Below are positions 1-7,463 of a stretch of DNA of 10,546 nt, piece after piece; positions within the stretch are counted from its first letter, which is position 1; every line of letters begins with the position of its first letter. Under the pieces are notes generated by a model. It saw nothing but the letters and a program-made list of their open reading frames with translations. It did not search any database and was not told where the DNA came from. Source of the stretch: Erysipelotrichia bacterium. GTDB lineage: Bacteria > Bacillota_I > Bacilli_A > Erysipelotrichales > Erysipelotrichaceae. The position numbers and the translations under genes are program-made. The stretch is taken from the NCBI GenBank assembly GCA_009929095.1, contig SABF01000040.1, positions 1 through 10,546 of the forward strand, given 5' to 3'.

Positions 1-1215
1 GTAAAGGACTGTACTGACTACGAAGGCTTGATTGAACGACTGAAGAATCCATCTGTCTGCTACTGCGGATTTGATCCAACTGCAGATTCTCTTCATGTTG
101 GTCATCTGCAGCAGGTGCTCCTGCTTCGCCGTTACCAGAAGGCGGGACATACCCCAATCGCTCTGTGCGGCGGCTTTACTGGAATGATTGGCGATCCGCG
201 TCCGACAACGGAGCGCAAACTGCTAACGCTGGATGAAGTTCAGCATAATGCTGACTGTATTAGGGATCAGCTATCAAAGTTTCTATCATTTGATGGAAAC
301 AATGCTGCAATCATGGAAAACAACTATAACTGGCTTGGAAAACTGGATTTGCTGGCTTTCCTGCGTGACTATGGCAAACTGTTCAATGTTTCCTATATGC
401 TGAACAAAGATACTATTTCAAAGCGCCTTGATACCGGAATTTCTTATACAGAATTCACTTATACAATTCTGCAGGCAGCTGATTGGCTGAATCTGTTTGA
501 AAAGTACCACTGTGAATTGCAGATCGGCGGCTCTGACCAGTGGGGAAATCTCACTTCCGGCATGGAACTGATCCGCAAGATAAAGGGAGAAAACATTAAA
601 GTATGGGGGATTACTTCACCTCTGATTACAAAGAGTGACGGATCTAAATTTGGCAAATCAGAAGGTAAGAATATCTGGCTTGATCCTGAACGCACAAACG
701 CTTATGAGTTTTACCAGTTCTGGCTTAATGTGGCTGACAGTGACATCATTGATTATCTAAAGCGGCTGTCCATGCATACTCCGGAAGAGATTATGTCTAT
801 GGAACAGGAAATGAAGGAGCATCCGGAAAACCGTGTTGGTCAGAAGGCTCTGGCAGACGAATTGACTGCACTTGTTCATGGCAATGATGGACTGGCTAAG
901 GCAAAGAAAATTACAGAGACATTGTTCCACGGTTCTATCAAAGATCTGACTGCTCAGGAATTGAAAGATGGACTAAAGGATGCACCGAAACAGGAAGTAG
1001 AGGACGGAATCCTTTTGATTGATGCCCTGATCGCCAGCGGGCTTGCCAAGTCAAAATCTGAGGCAAGAACCCTGATTCAGCAGGGATCGGTGCAGGTGAA
1101 TGGTGAGAAAGCTGCTGGGCTTGATGCAGCTGTTCATAAGAGTGATGCGTTTGATCAGGAGTTCACGATACTGAAGAAAGGCAAAAAGAATTACTTTGTA
1201 CTGACATTCAAGTGA
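1..1215 (+). CDS. tyrS: Tyrosyl-tRNA synthetase (5'-truncated by window edge)
   Basis: This class I aminoacyl-tRNA synthetase attaches tyrosine to tRNA-Tyr in the cytoplasm. The reading frame is open to base 1 and starts before the window. Compared with the Bacillus enzyme as I recall it, about a dozen N-terminal residues are missing; an internal TTG at base 28 is not a credible start. Counted from that TTG, the HIGH-type ATP motif is HVGHL at residues 23-27. The tyrosine-pocket stretch LQIGGSDQWGN lies in the middle, and the KMSKS-type loop reads KFGKSEG. The C-terminal RNA-binding S4 domain (from about LIDALIASGLAKSKSEA to the end) is intact, which marks the bacterial TyrS subtype. The visible 404 residues fit a roughly 420-residue family. 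An intrinsic terminator follows 11 bases after the stop, so it is probably the last gene of its transcript. Any T-box leader would lie outside the window. Confidence 0.97.
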   Translation, partial: VKDCTDYEGLIERLKNPSVCYCGFDPTADSLHVGHLQQVLLLRRYQKAGHTPIALCGGFTGMIGDPRPTTERKLLTLDEVQHNADCIRDQLSKFLSFDGNNAAIMENNYNWLGKLDLLAFLRDYGKLFNVSYMLNKDTISKRLDTGISYTEFTYTILQAADWLNLFEKYHCELQIGGSDQWGNLTSGMELIRKIKGENIKVWGITSPLITKSDGSKFGKSEGKNIWLDPERTNAYEFYQFWLNVADSDIIDYLKRLSMHTPEEIMSMEQEMKEHPENRVGQKALADELTALVHGNDGLAKAKKITETLFHGSIKDLTAQELKDGLKDAPKQEVEDGILLIDALIASGLAKSKSEARTLIQQGSVQVNGEKAAGLDAAVHKSDAFDQEFTILKKGKKNYFVLTFK

Positions 1216-1225
1216 TGACATGAAA

Positions 1226-1250
1226 GAAGAGCGCTCCGGCGCTCTTCGTC
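1226..1250 (+). terminator. Intrinsic terminator of tyrS
   Basis: A perfect 9-bp stem (GAAGAGCGC, 1226-1234, with GCGCTCTTC, 1239-1247) encloses the tetraloop TCCG. It is followed by a moderately T-rich stretch (GTCTGTTCT). It begins 11 bases after the tyrS stop and just before the promoter of the next operon. The weak T-tract means some read-through is possible. Confidence 0.8.
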
Positions 1251-1272
1251 TGTTCTATCCACACTGCCTGTA

Positions 1273-1293
1273 TGGTATAATCAGTAGCGAGGT
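1273..1293 (+). promoter_or_regulatory. Extended -10 promoter and SD of the lipoprotein-flippase-rsuA operon
   Basis: The sequence TGGTATAAT (1273-1281) is a consensus extended -10 box. At 17-bp spacing the -35 position (1253-1258) reads TTCTAT, a poor match, so the promoter probably relies on the TG extension. The expected transcription start is near 1288. The Shine-Dalgarno GAGGT (1289-1293) lies 6 bases before the ATG, so the mRNA leader would be only about a dozen bases long. Confidence 0.7.
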
Positions 1294-1299
1294 AAATAC

Positions 1300-1866
1300 A
1301 TGCAAAAAGTCTTTATTGCCTGCCTTTCAGGATTGTTAATGCTCAGTGGATGCACAGCATCAATTAATGGCGTTTCTCCAGCCATGACATCATATCAGGG
1401 CTACTATACAGCAGTGGAAGATAATGACAAGTTCATAGAGTCTTCTCTTTACTATCACCTGAGTTCAGAAATGAGTGAGATGCCAGATGGTACTCATCGA
1501 TACTATATTTTTCTGGATCAGCCGCAGATTGCCATGTACGATGTGATGATGCTTGCGGTGGAAAACGATACTCCCTATGATGAGGCTGACAAGATGATGC
1601 CTTCCATTGGCATTCTTGATAATGCAGATTACAATCTAATACCGTTTCAATCCTATACTGAGAATGGATATGTAAAAGGACTTGTTATCTCAGGTGAATG
1701 TACAGATTCTAATGTTAAACTGAAATTGCTTGTCGAATGGAAGGACAAGAATCAGGAACGAACAACCAGAGAATTCTTTTCGTTTGATCTGACGATGGAC
1801 GGTTCTGTACCGCAGAATGAAACAGAGTCAGGAGAAACCGCTGATCCCGGAGCGTCTAACGGATGA
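1300..1866 (+). CDS. Predicted lipoprotein of unknown function
   Basis: I do not recognise the family. The protein has 188 residues and begins with a short lipoprotein signal: a Lys at position 3, a hydrophobic core, and the lipobox LSGC at 15-18. Cys18 is the likely lipidation site, which would place the mature protein on the outer face of the membrane. The rest is acidic and rich in Tyr, Asp and Glu, without transmembrane segments or recognisable catalytic motifs. The alternating hydrophobic and polar strands in the second half (from about KGLVISGE to FFSFDLTMDGS) suggest a beta-rich fold. The last 15-20 residues are a polar tail rich in Glu, Thr and Gly. Its stop overlaps the flippase start (ATGA), so translation is probably coupled. 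That context suggests a role at the envelope, but this is inference only. Confidence 0.85.
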   Translation: MQKVFIACLSGLLMLSGCTASINGVSPAMTSYQGYYTAVEDNDKFIESSLYYHLSSEMSEMPDGTHRYYIFLDQPQIAMYDVMMLAVENDTPYDEADKMMPSIGILDNADYNLIPFQSYTENGYVKGLVISGECTDSNVKLKLLVEWKDKNQERTTREFFSFDLTMDGSVPQNETESGETADPGASNG

Positions 1867-3512
1867 CAGAACGCACTAAAAAGAAAGTAAAACAGTCGTT
1901 TGTTATGGGTTCGCTGACCAGTTCAGCAGGTGTGTTTATCACCAAACTGATTGGTCTTTTCTATATGGTCCCATTTACCGCGTTGGCTGGTGATGAGAAT
2001 ATGGCTTATTATTCGGCCTCCTATTCTTATTACAATGTACTGCTGCAGATTTGTTCAGCCGGACTCCCATATGCCATTGCAGCAATTATCGCCAAGTATA
2101 CAGAGCGAGAAGACTATAAAACTGTCATGCTTGTAAGGAAACTTTCGTCTGGTATTCTGGCAGCGTCTGGTTTTGTGACTGCAGTCGTCTTCTGTTTGAT
2201 TTCATCGCCTCTTTCAAAGTCAATACTAGGATCTGAAGCGGGGGCAATTGATATTTCACAGATGCGGATGTCCTTCATCATTCTTTCTCTGGCTCTGTTT
2301 ATTGTTCCAATTCTTTATTCATACAGAGGATTTTACCAAGGATTTAAGGATCTGAAGGTTTATGCGGACACACAGATACTTGAACAGCTTATCCGTGTTG
2401 TATTTCTGCTTGCAGTTGGCTGGCTGCTGGTCCGGGGTTTGCACATGCCGGGAATCTGGGCAGTGTATATGGCCATTCTAGGTACTTCTGTCGGAGCGCT
2501 GTGTGCAATCTTTTATTATGTGAGATATGATCACAAAAGGATTGGAGCAATTGCAAGAGCTGCCCGAACGCAGGAAACGGAACCGGCTGAGAAGGGAGAA
2601 ATCGTCAAGGAACTGCTGGCATTTGGTCTGCCATACCTCTTTGCGGCAATTCTTGGCAATTCTCAGACACTGATCAACACCCAGTACTTCATTACGACAA
2701 TGACGAGTCTTGGAATGAAGTACGATACAGCCAAGATTATCTATGGAATAATGGAAGTCAAATGCGATAAGCTGACATCCATTCCACAGGTGCTTGGAGC
2801 CGGGTTTTCAGTCGGAATTGTACCATATATGACAATTGCCTTCGAAAATCATGACTTTAGGGAATTGCGAAAGAATATCCGCGAGTGTCTTGATACTGTG
2901 CTGTATATAGCGGTGCCTGTCTGCTTTGCAATGCTGGTACTTTCGCGGCAGGTATACTACGTGATGTATGGATCAGTCAATCTGGATTACGGTGCCTCGG
3001 TATTGAAATACTGCAGCATTCTTGCACTGGCAACGACTCTTACCCCGATCTGTTCTAGCATGCTGATGACACTTCATTTACGCGGAGAGTCCATATTCTA
3101 TCTGTGTGTAGGATTTGCAGTTAAGTGCCTTACATTTTATCCGCTGATTAAAGCAATCGGATATGGCGGGGCTGTTATGTCCAGTGTAGCCTGCTCAATG
3201 ACGATTATTTATCTCTCACTAGCTAAAGTGAAGAATAAGTTCGGTGTTTCTTACAAACATACACTGATTCGCTTCTTTAAAATGATGATTGGATGTCTGG
3301 CAATGAATGGTATTTTTTCATTGCTGCACTTGGCTGGATTTAATGTAGTAGAAACATCCCGAGTGATTGCCGGGCTGCAGATAGCCGTTTATACTGTGGC
3401 AGGCATTGCTGTTTATGCCTATGTTACTTCTGTCATGAAAGTTCCGCAGGCGATTTTTCATCGATCGCTTCCAAGTGCAATTAGATCATTTCTGCATGGG
3501 AGAAAACACTGA
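1863..3512 (+). CDS. MurJ/SpoVB-family polysaccharide (lipid II) flippase
   Basis: This 549-residue, highly hydrophobic polytopic membrane protein belongs to the MVF/PST branch of the MOP exporter superfamily (SpoVB, YtgP, MurJ). Known members move undecaprenyl-linked cell wall or polysaccharide precursors across the cytoplasmic membrane. It has about 14 hydrophobic segments. After a short basic N-terminus (MTERTKKKVKQ), the first helix region (about 14-40) resembles the conserved start of the family. The motif YRGFYQGFKDLK (near residue 155) is typical of Firmicutes YtgP proteins. The C-terminus is basic and cytoplasmic. The start overlaps the lipoprotein stop, and GGAG (1849-1852) lies 10 bases upstream. 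The downstream rsuA overlaps by one base. As I recall, ytgP lies next to an rsuA-type gene in Bacillus too, which favours the lipid II flippase role over a spore-specific SpoVB role. The exact substrate cannot be read from the sequence. Confidence 0.9.
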   Translation: MTERTKKKVKQSFVMGSLTSSAGVFITKLIGLFYMVPFTALAGDENMAYYSASYSYYNVLLQICSAGLPYAIAAIIAKYTEREDYKTVMLVRKLSSGILAASGFVTAVVFCLISSPLSKSILGSEAGAIDISQMRMSFIILSLALFIVPILYSYRGFYQGFKDLKVYADTQILEQLIRVVFLLAVGWLLVRGLHMPGIWAVYMAILGTSVGALCAIFYYVRYDHKRIGAIARAARTQETEPAEKGEIVKELLAFGLPYLFAAILGNSQTLINTQYFITTMTSLGMKYDTAKIIYGIMEVKCDKLTSIPQVLGAGFSVGIVPYMTIAFENHDFRELRKNIRECLDTVLYIAVPVCFAMLVLSRQVYYVMYGSVNLDYGASVLKYCSILALATTLTPICSSMLMTLHLRGESIFYLCVGFAVKCLTFYPLIKAIGYGGAVMSSVACSMTIIYLSLAKVKNKFGVSYKHTLIRFFKMMIGCLAMNGIFSLLHLAGFNVVETSRVIAGLQIAVYTVAGIAVYAYVTSVMKVPQAIFHRSLPSAIRSFLHGRKH

Positions 3513-4207
3513 TGAGACTGGATAAACTACTCTCAGATATGGGTATTGCTACAAGGTCTCAGATTAAGCGAGCTTGCAGAAGCGGTGCTGTTACAGTAAA
3601 TGGTATGAAAGTCAGGGACCCATCAATCCAGGTACATCCGGAACACGATCTGGTTTGCTGGGATGATGAAGTCATTGCTTACCAGAGATATGCATATTTT
3701 ATGCTGAATAAGCCTGCCGGCCTGATCAGCGCATCCAAAGGAAATAACACGGTTATGAATCTGTTTGACGAACCATTTCGTGATTTGTTTCCATGCGGAC
3801 GTCTGGATAAAGATACAACCGGACTTCTGCTTGTGACGAATGACGGAATGCTGGCTCATGAGCTTTTATCGCCAAGAAAACATGTTGAAAAAGAATATGC
3901 TGTACAGCTTAAAATGCCAGTAACAATAAATGACGTTAAGGCCTTTGAAGAAGGCATTGTCATTGATGGTGATGAGCAGTGTCTTTCGGCTCAGTGCACG
4001 ATCATCAATGAATTCTCCTGTCATCTGATTCTTCATGAAGGTAAATTCCATGAAGTCAAGCGTATGTTTCTTGCCCGCGGCAATGAAGTGACAGCTTTGA
4101 AGCGTATACGCATGAAAAACCTGGTGCTTGATGAATCACTTGCACCAGGAGAATACAGAGCACTGACAGAACTGGAACTTCAGGATCTCAGATCACCGGA
4201 ACGCTGA
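3512..4207 (+). CDS. rsuA: 16S rRNA pseudouridine synthase, RsuA/RluB/E/F family
   Basis: This 231-residue enzyme isomerises a uridine in ribosomal RNA to pseudouridine; RsuA itself modifies position 516 of 16S rRNA. An N-terminal S4 RNA-binding domain (1-45, with RLDKLLSDMG and GAVTVNG) is followed by the catalytic domain. That domain has NKPAG (66-70), the catalytic loop GRLDKDTTGLLL (96-107, nucleophile Asp99) and the conserved GKFHEVKRMF (177-186). The length fits RsuA. Within this family RluB, RluE and RluF are hard to separate by eye, so the target base is not certain. The ATG overlaps the flippase TGA (TGATG), with GGGAG (3498-3502) as Shine-Dalgarno, so it is the third gene of the operon. 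Its last 20 bases overlap the 3' end of ispH on the other strand. Confidence 0.92.
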   Translation: MRLDKLLSDMGIATRSQIKRACRSGAVTVNGMKVRDPSIQVHPEHDLVCWDDEVIAYQRYAYFMLNKPAGLISASKGNNTVMNLFDEPFRDLFPCGRLDKDTTGLLLVTNDGMLAHELLSPRKHVEKEYAVQLKMPVTINDVKAFEEGIVIDGDEQCLSAQCTIINEFSCHLILHEGKFHEVKRMFLARGNEVTALKRIRMKNLVLDESLAPGEYRALTELELQDLRSPER

Positions 4208-5099
4208 GTGTTTCAGGAGGACACCAAATTCCATCATCAGCGTATTGTTTTAAAAAATCAATGACCTGTGATGTGATCGCAGTCGGAGTAGAAGAACCGC
4301 TTGTCACTGCGATCCTATCGTATCCTTTTATCATATTTTCCTTGAGTTCCCAGGTTCCTTCAATAAGCCATGCATGCGGGATGCCGACATTAAGTGCAAT
4401 ATTTTGAAGCTGATTTGAATTATTAGAATGCGGATCTCCAACAACAATCAGCACATCGATGTTTTTAAGATTCATTACTGCCTGCTGACGAACAGCAGTA
4501 GCATTGCATACTTCAGGTGCTATTCTGGCATCGGGAAACCGTTCTGTACAGAGAACTAGCAGTCTCTTCATAGATAGCATGCTGAGTGTGGTCTGACACG
4601 TAATCAGCACATTTGTCAGAGAAGGGCTCAGACTGCAGACATCAGCCTCATCAGAGACCAGATGTATTTGTTCATTCAGGGATACTACACCTTCAGCTTC
4701 AGGATGATGCAGTTTGCCAATATAAACAACATCTCCTCCTGTTTTACAGTGCTCCAGTACCAACTGATGGGTTTTCATAACATCAGGGCATGTAGCGTCA
4801 ACTATTTTAAGACCTTTTTTCTGAGCTTTCTCTTTCACACTGTCACTGACACCGTGAGCTGTAAAGATGACGATGCCTTCATTAACTTTATCCAGAAGTT
4901 CTAAACGGGTCTTCATTGGATCTTCCAGACATCGAATGCCTAGAACAGAGCAGGCATCAACAACATAGCGATTATGAACAATCATGCCTAGCATTGTTAT
5001 AGGGGTATCTGGATTGCTTTTGGCAGTGTCACGGGCAATCTGAATTGCTCGGACGACACCCTGACAGTAGCCTCTTGGAACCACAGGAATTATTTCCAT
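4188..5099 (-). CDS. ispH: 4-hydroxy-3-methylbut-2-enyl diphosphate reductase
   Basis: IspH (LytB) catalyses the last step of the MEP pathway, reducing HMBPP to IPP and DMAPP with a [4Fe-4S] cluster. The protein has 303 residues. The three cluster cysteines are Cys12 in PRGYCQGV, Cys104 in DATCPDV and Cys198 in PEVCNAT. Active-site features are also visible: His42 in MIVHNRYV, HHPEAEG (131-137) with Glu134, CQTTLS near 168-173, SNNSNQL near 225-231 and SGSSTP (267-272). The PRGYC form is the Bacillus-type variant. The ATG has a strong Shine-Dalgarno on the minus strand (AAGGAG, about 5107-5112) 7 bases upstream. Transcription likely starts in the divergent region shared with the helicase gene. 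Its 3' end overlaps rsuA by 20 bases, and I see no terminator there. Confidence 0.97.
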   Translation of the reverse strand: MEIIPVVPRGYCQGVVRAIQIARDTAKSNPDTPITMLGMIVHNRYVVDACSVLGIRCLEDPMKTRLELLDKVNEGIVIFTAHGVSDSVKEKAQKKGLKIVDATCPDVMKTHQLVLEHCKTGGDVVYIGKLHHPEAEGVVSLNEQIHLVSDEADVCSLSPSLTNVLITCQTTLSMLSMKRLLVLCTERFPDARIAPEVCNATAVRQQAVMNLKNIDVLIVVGDPHSNNSNQLQNIALNVGIPHAWLIEGTWELKENMIKGYDRIAVTSGSSTPTAITSQVIDFLKQYADDGIWCPPETLSVPVI

Positions 5100-5128
5100 T
5101 CAGCATCTCCTTTCCTAAAAGTCAATAA

Positions 5129-5171
5129 ATCGGGTATAATCTTCCCGATATCAGTATATCAGAATAGAGGT
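5129..5171 (+). promoter_or_regulatory. Promoter and SD of the helicase-nfo operon, with inverted repeat
   Basis: A consensus -10 TATAAT lies at 5135-5140; the -35 position at 17-bp spacing (5112-5117) is a poor match. The -10 box sits inside a perfect 6-bp inverted repeat, ATCGGG (5129-5134) and CCCGAT (5144-5149), which also covers the expected transcription start near 5147. The Shine-Dalgarno-like AGAGGT (5166-5171) is 12 bases from the ATG, rather long. The repeat could be an operator, but this is inference. Confidence 0.55.
5153..5161 (-). promoter_or_regulatory. Candidate extended -10 promoter of ispH
   Basis: Read on the minus strand this is TGATATACT, an extended -10 box giving a start near 5146 and a leader of about 47 bases to the ispH ATG. 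No good -35 is visible. The expected start falls in the right arm of the inverted repeat at 5129-5149, so one bound protein could affect both divergent transcripts. Confidence 0.45.
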
Positions 5172-5183
5172 ATTGTATAGTTT

Positions 5184-6560
5184 ATGAAGAAATTCGAAGA
5201 CTTTAATTTAAAGCCGGAAACATTGAAATTCATACATGGGAATCGGTTCAGGATGCCGACACCAATTCAGGAACAGGTGATTCCTGCAGCAGTCAAAGGC
5301 AAAGATATCATCGGTCTTTCAAAAACAGGAACCGGTAAGACACATGCTTACCTGATCCCGTTAATGGAGAAAGTGGATTCGGAACAGAAGCATGTACAGG
5401 CAGTAGTTACTGCGCCGACAAGAGAACTGGCATCACAGATCTATGAACAGGCGAAAAAGATGCAGGAAGCGAACCAGGGTCTCGTCGTCAGACTTGCGGT
5501 TGGCGGTGTTGATCGTGAGCGAGAAATCCGTCAGATTGAAAAGACACAGCCTCATATAGTTATTGGTACCCCAGGCAGAATTAAGGATCTCTTTCTGGAG
5601 GCAGGGGCACTGCGCATAGATAAAGCAGATATTCTGGTTGTAGATGAAGCAGATATGACACTGGAATACGGTTTTCTGAATGAGATTGACGCATTTGCCG
5701 GCAGAATGTCGGATCATCTTCAGATGATGGCATTCAGTGCAACTATGCCTGATCAGCTAAAGCCATTTCTGAGAAAGTATATGCATCATCCGCTGACATT
5801 CAGAATTGAGGAGACAGAACGCTTCAATCCTAAAATCGATCATGTTCTGATTCCCTGCTATCATCATTCTTATGTTGAAACCATTGAATCTATCCTCCCG
5901 GGATTTCAGCCGTATGTATGTCTGATTTTTGCGAATACCAGAGAAGAAGTAAAGAATATCTCTGCTGATCTGAGAAAAAATGGCAGATCTGTATTGGAGC
6001 TGAGAGGCGATCTGGAAAGCCGTAAGCGCAGACAGTCAATGAAACAGCTGGAAGATAGTTCTCATACCTATGTTGTAGCAACTGACCTTGCTGCAAGAGG
6101 CATTGACCTGAATTCGGTAACACATGTTATTTCATGCGGTTTCCCGGAAGACCTGGAATACTATATTCACAGAGCTGGCAGAACTGCTCGGGCTGGAGCT
6201 GAAGGAACCTGCTATGCACTTTATACAGAAGCTGATAATGCATCTATCCGTTCTCTGATGAAACGCGGAATCCATTTCAAGCATATGCGATATCGCAATG
6301 GTGACTGGCAGCAGCTGCGTGCTTATGGCCAGAAACATATCAAACCGGATGATGAGATGGAGAAGAAAATCTCCATGATGATGACAAAGAAAAATGCCAA
6401 GGTAAAGCCGGGATACAAGAAAAAGCGGGCAGCCGCAATCGAGAAAATTCATCGTGAGAAGAAACGCGATTTCATACGATCCAAGATCAAGGAAGAAAAA
6501 AAAGCAATCTATAAACAGCGCAGCATTGAGAAGCGCGAGGCAGAAGGAAACAGAAAATGA
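5184..6560 (+). CDS. cshB: DEAD-box ATP-dependent RNA helicase, CshB-like
   Basis: This cytoplasmic RNA helicase unwinds short RNA duplexes with ATP; in Bacillus, CshB is linked to cold growth and RNA turnover. The 458 residues contain the full motif set: Q motif (F4 and PTPIQEQVIP, 25-34), motif I SKTGTGKT (46-53), Ia PTRELA (78-83), Ib TPGR (129-132), II DEAD (154-157), III SAT (185-187), V ATDLAARGID (299-308) and VI HRAGRTAR (329-336). SKTGTGKTHAYLIPL closely resembles my recollection of CshB, which supports the symbol over CshA. From about residue 390 the tail is strongly basic (many Lys and Arg), as expected for an RNA-binding extension. It starts 84 bases from the divergent ispH. Its stop overlaps the nfo start (ATGA), so the two are translated together. 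Confidence 0.93.
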   Translation: MKKFEDFNLKPETLKFIHGNRFRMPTPIQEQVIPAAVKGKDIIGLSKTGTGKTHAYLIPLMEKVDSEQKHVQAVVTAPTRELASQIYEQAKKMQEANQGLVVRLAVGGVDREREIRQIEKTQPHIVIGTPGRIKDLFLEAGALRIDKADILVVDEADMTLEYGFLNEIDAFAGRMSDHLQMMAFSATMPDQLKPFLRKYMHHPLTFRIEETERFNPKIDHVLIPCYHHSYVETIESILPGFQPYVCLIFANTREEVKNISADLRKNGRSVLELRGDLESRKRRQSMKQLEDSSHTYVVATDLAARGIDLNSVTHVISCGFPEDLEYYIHRAGRTARAGAEGTCYALYTEADNASIRSLMKRGIHFKHMRYRNGDWQQLRAYGQKHIKPDDEMEKKISMMMTKKNAKVKPGYKKKRAAAIEKIHREKKRDFIRSKIKEEKKAIYKQRSIEKREAEGNRK

Positions 6561-7441
6561 TCATTGGCTGCCATGTCAGTATGACAGCACCGGAATACTT
6601 GGAGGGAAGTGTGAAGGAAGCACTTTCCTATCATGCCAATGCATTGATGCTGTATACCGGAGCACCGCAGAATACGCTGAGGAAACCAGTATCATCACTG
6701 CATCATAAAGAAGCACAGGCTTTGATGAAAGCAAATGGCATTCCTATGGATCGAATGATCGTACATGCACCGTATCTGATTAATCCGGCAAATTCTGTTA
6801 AGAAAGAAGTAGCAGAACTTGCTGGAACATTCCTGCAGAATGAATTGAACCGAACTGCTGAAATCGGTGCTAAGTATCTTGTGCTGCATCCTGGAGCATA
6901 TACATCAACTGATCTGGAAACTGGAATTCAGACGACAGTAAAAACATTGAATGGAGTTCACAATCTGCCTGATGGTGTGACTATCTGCCTAGAAACAATG
7001 TCTGGAAAAGGCAGTGAAATCGGTTTTGAATTTGAACAGCTGGCGGAGATCCTTTCTCATCTTAATCAGGCAGAGCACTTTGGCATCTGTCTTGACACAT
7101 GTCATATCAATGATGCCGGCATGGATGTTGGGAACTTTGATCAGATTCTAGATCAGTTTGATCATCTCATTGGCATTGAAAGACTGCATGTCATACACTT
7201 GAACGATTCCAAGAATGAAAAGGGCAGTCATAAAGATCGTCATGCCAATCTTGGAATGGGGACAATCGGGTTTGAAAAACTGCACGCTATCGCTGTCAAT
7301 CCTCGTATAGATAACGTTATTAAAATACTGGAGACCCCTTGGATTAATGAACAGGCTCCATATTCTGATGAGATTTCTATGCTGAAGAGCAATTTATACT
7401 GTCCAAATTGGACAGCAAAGTATGAGAAAGAGGAAGTCTGA
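6557..7441 (+). CDS. nfo: Deoxyribonuclease (endonuclease) IV, AP endonuclease
   Basis: Endonuclease IV cleaves DNA 5' of abasic sites in base excision repair, using three Zn ions in a TIM barrel. The 294 residues match the usual 280-300. Metal ligands are all in place: His70 (VHAPYL), His111 (LHPGAY), Glu146 (CLETMSGKG), Asp180 and His183 (CLDTCHINDAG), His214 (HLNDSKN), Asp227 and His229 (KDRHANLG), and Glu259 (ILETPW). The N-terminal IGCHVSM is the family signature. The start overlaps the helicase stop by 4 bases, with AAGGA (6544-6548) 8 bases upstream. The helicase and AP endonuclease genes are also neighbours in Bacillus as I remember it. The stop codon lies in the loop of a hairpin that separates it from the convergent ispG. 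Confidence 0.97.
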   Translation: MIIGCHVSMTAPEYLEGSVKEALSYHANALMLYTGAPQNTLRKPVSSLHHKEAQALMKANGIPMDRMIVHAPYLINPANSVKKEVAELAGTFLQNELNRTAEIGAKYLVLHPGAYTSTDLETGIQTTVKTLNGVHNLPDGVTICLETMSGKGSEIGFEFEQLAEILSHLNQAEHFGICLDTCHINDAGMDVGNFDQILDQFDHLIGIERLHVIHLNDSKNEKGSHKDRHANLGMGTIGFEKLHAIAVNPRIDNVIKILETPWINEQAPYSDEISMLKSNLYCPNWTAKYEKEEV

Positions 7442-7463
7442 TAATCAAGACTCCCTCTCTTTT
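7424..7463. terminator. Candidate bidirectional terminator between nfo and ispG
   Basis: Arms at 7424-7439 and 7448-7463 pair around the 8-base loop GATAATCA (7440-7447). Read on the plus strand, the stem has two A/C mismatches and two G-T pairs, ending in CTCTCTTTT. Read on the minus strand, the two mismatches become G-U pairs. The nfo stop (7439-7441) and the ispG stop (7445-7447) both lie in or at the loop. The U-tracts are modest, so termination strength is uncertain. Confidence 0.5.

Noticed and set aside
4187..4208. CTCAG...CTGAG hairpin at the rsuA/ispH overlap as a bidirectional terminator
   Set aside because: The stem is only 5 bp with a 12-base loop and no T-tract on either side.
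4662..4904. An 80-residue plus-strand open frame inside ispH
   Set aside because: It is antisense to the conserved IspH core and has no SD or recognisable domain.
6454..6708. An 84-residue open frame across the cshB-nfo junction
   Set aside because: It is in a shifted frame over two confidently identified coding regions.
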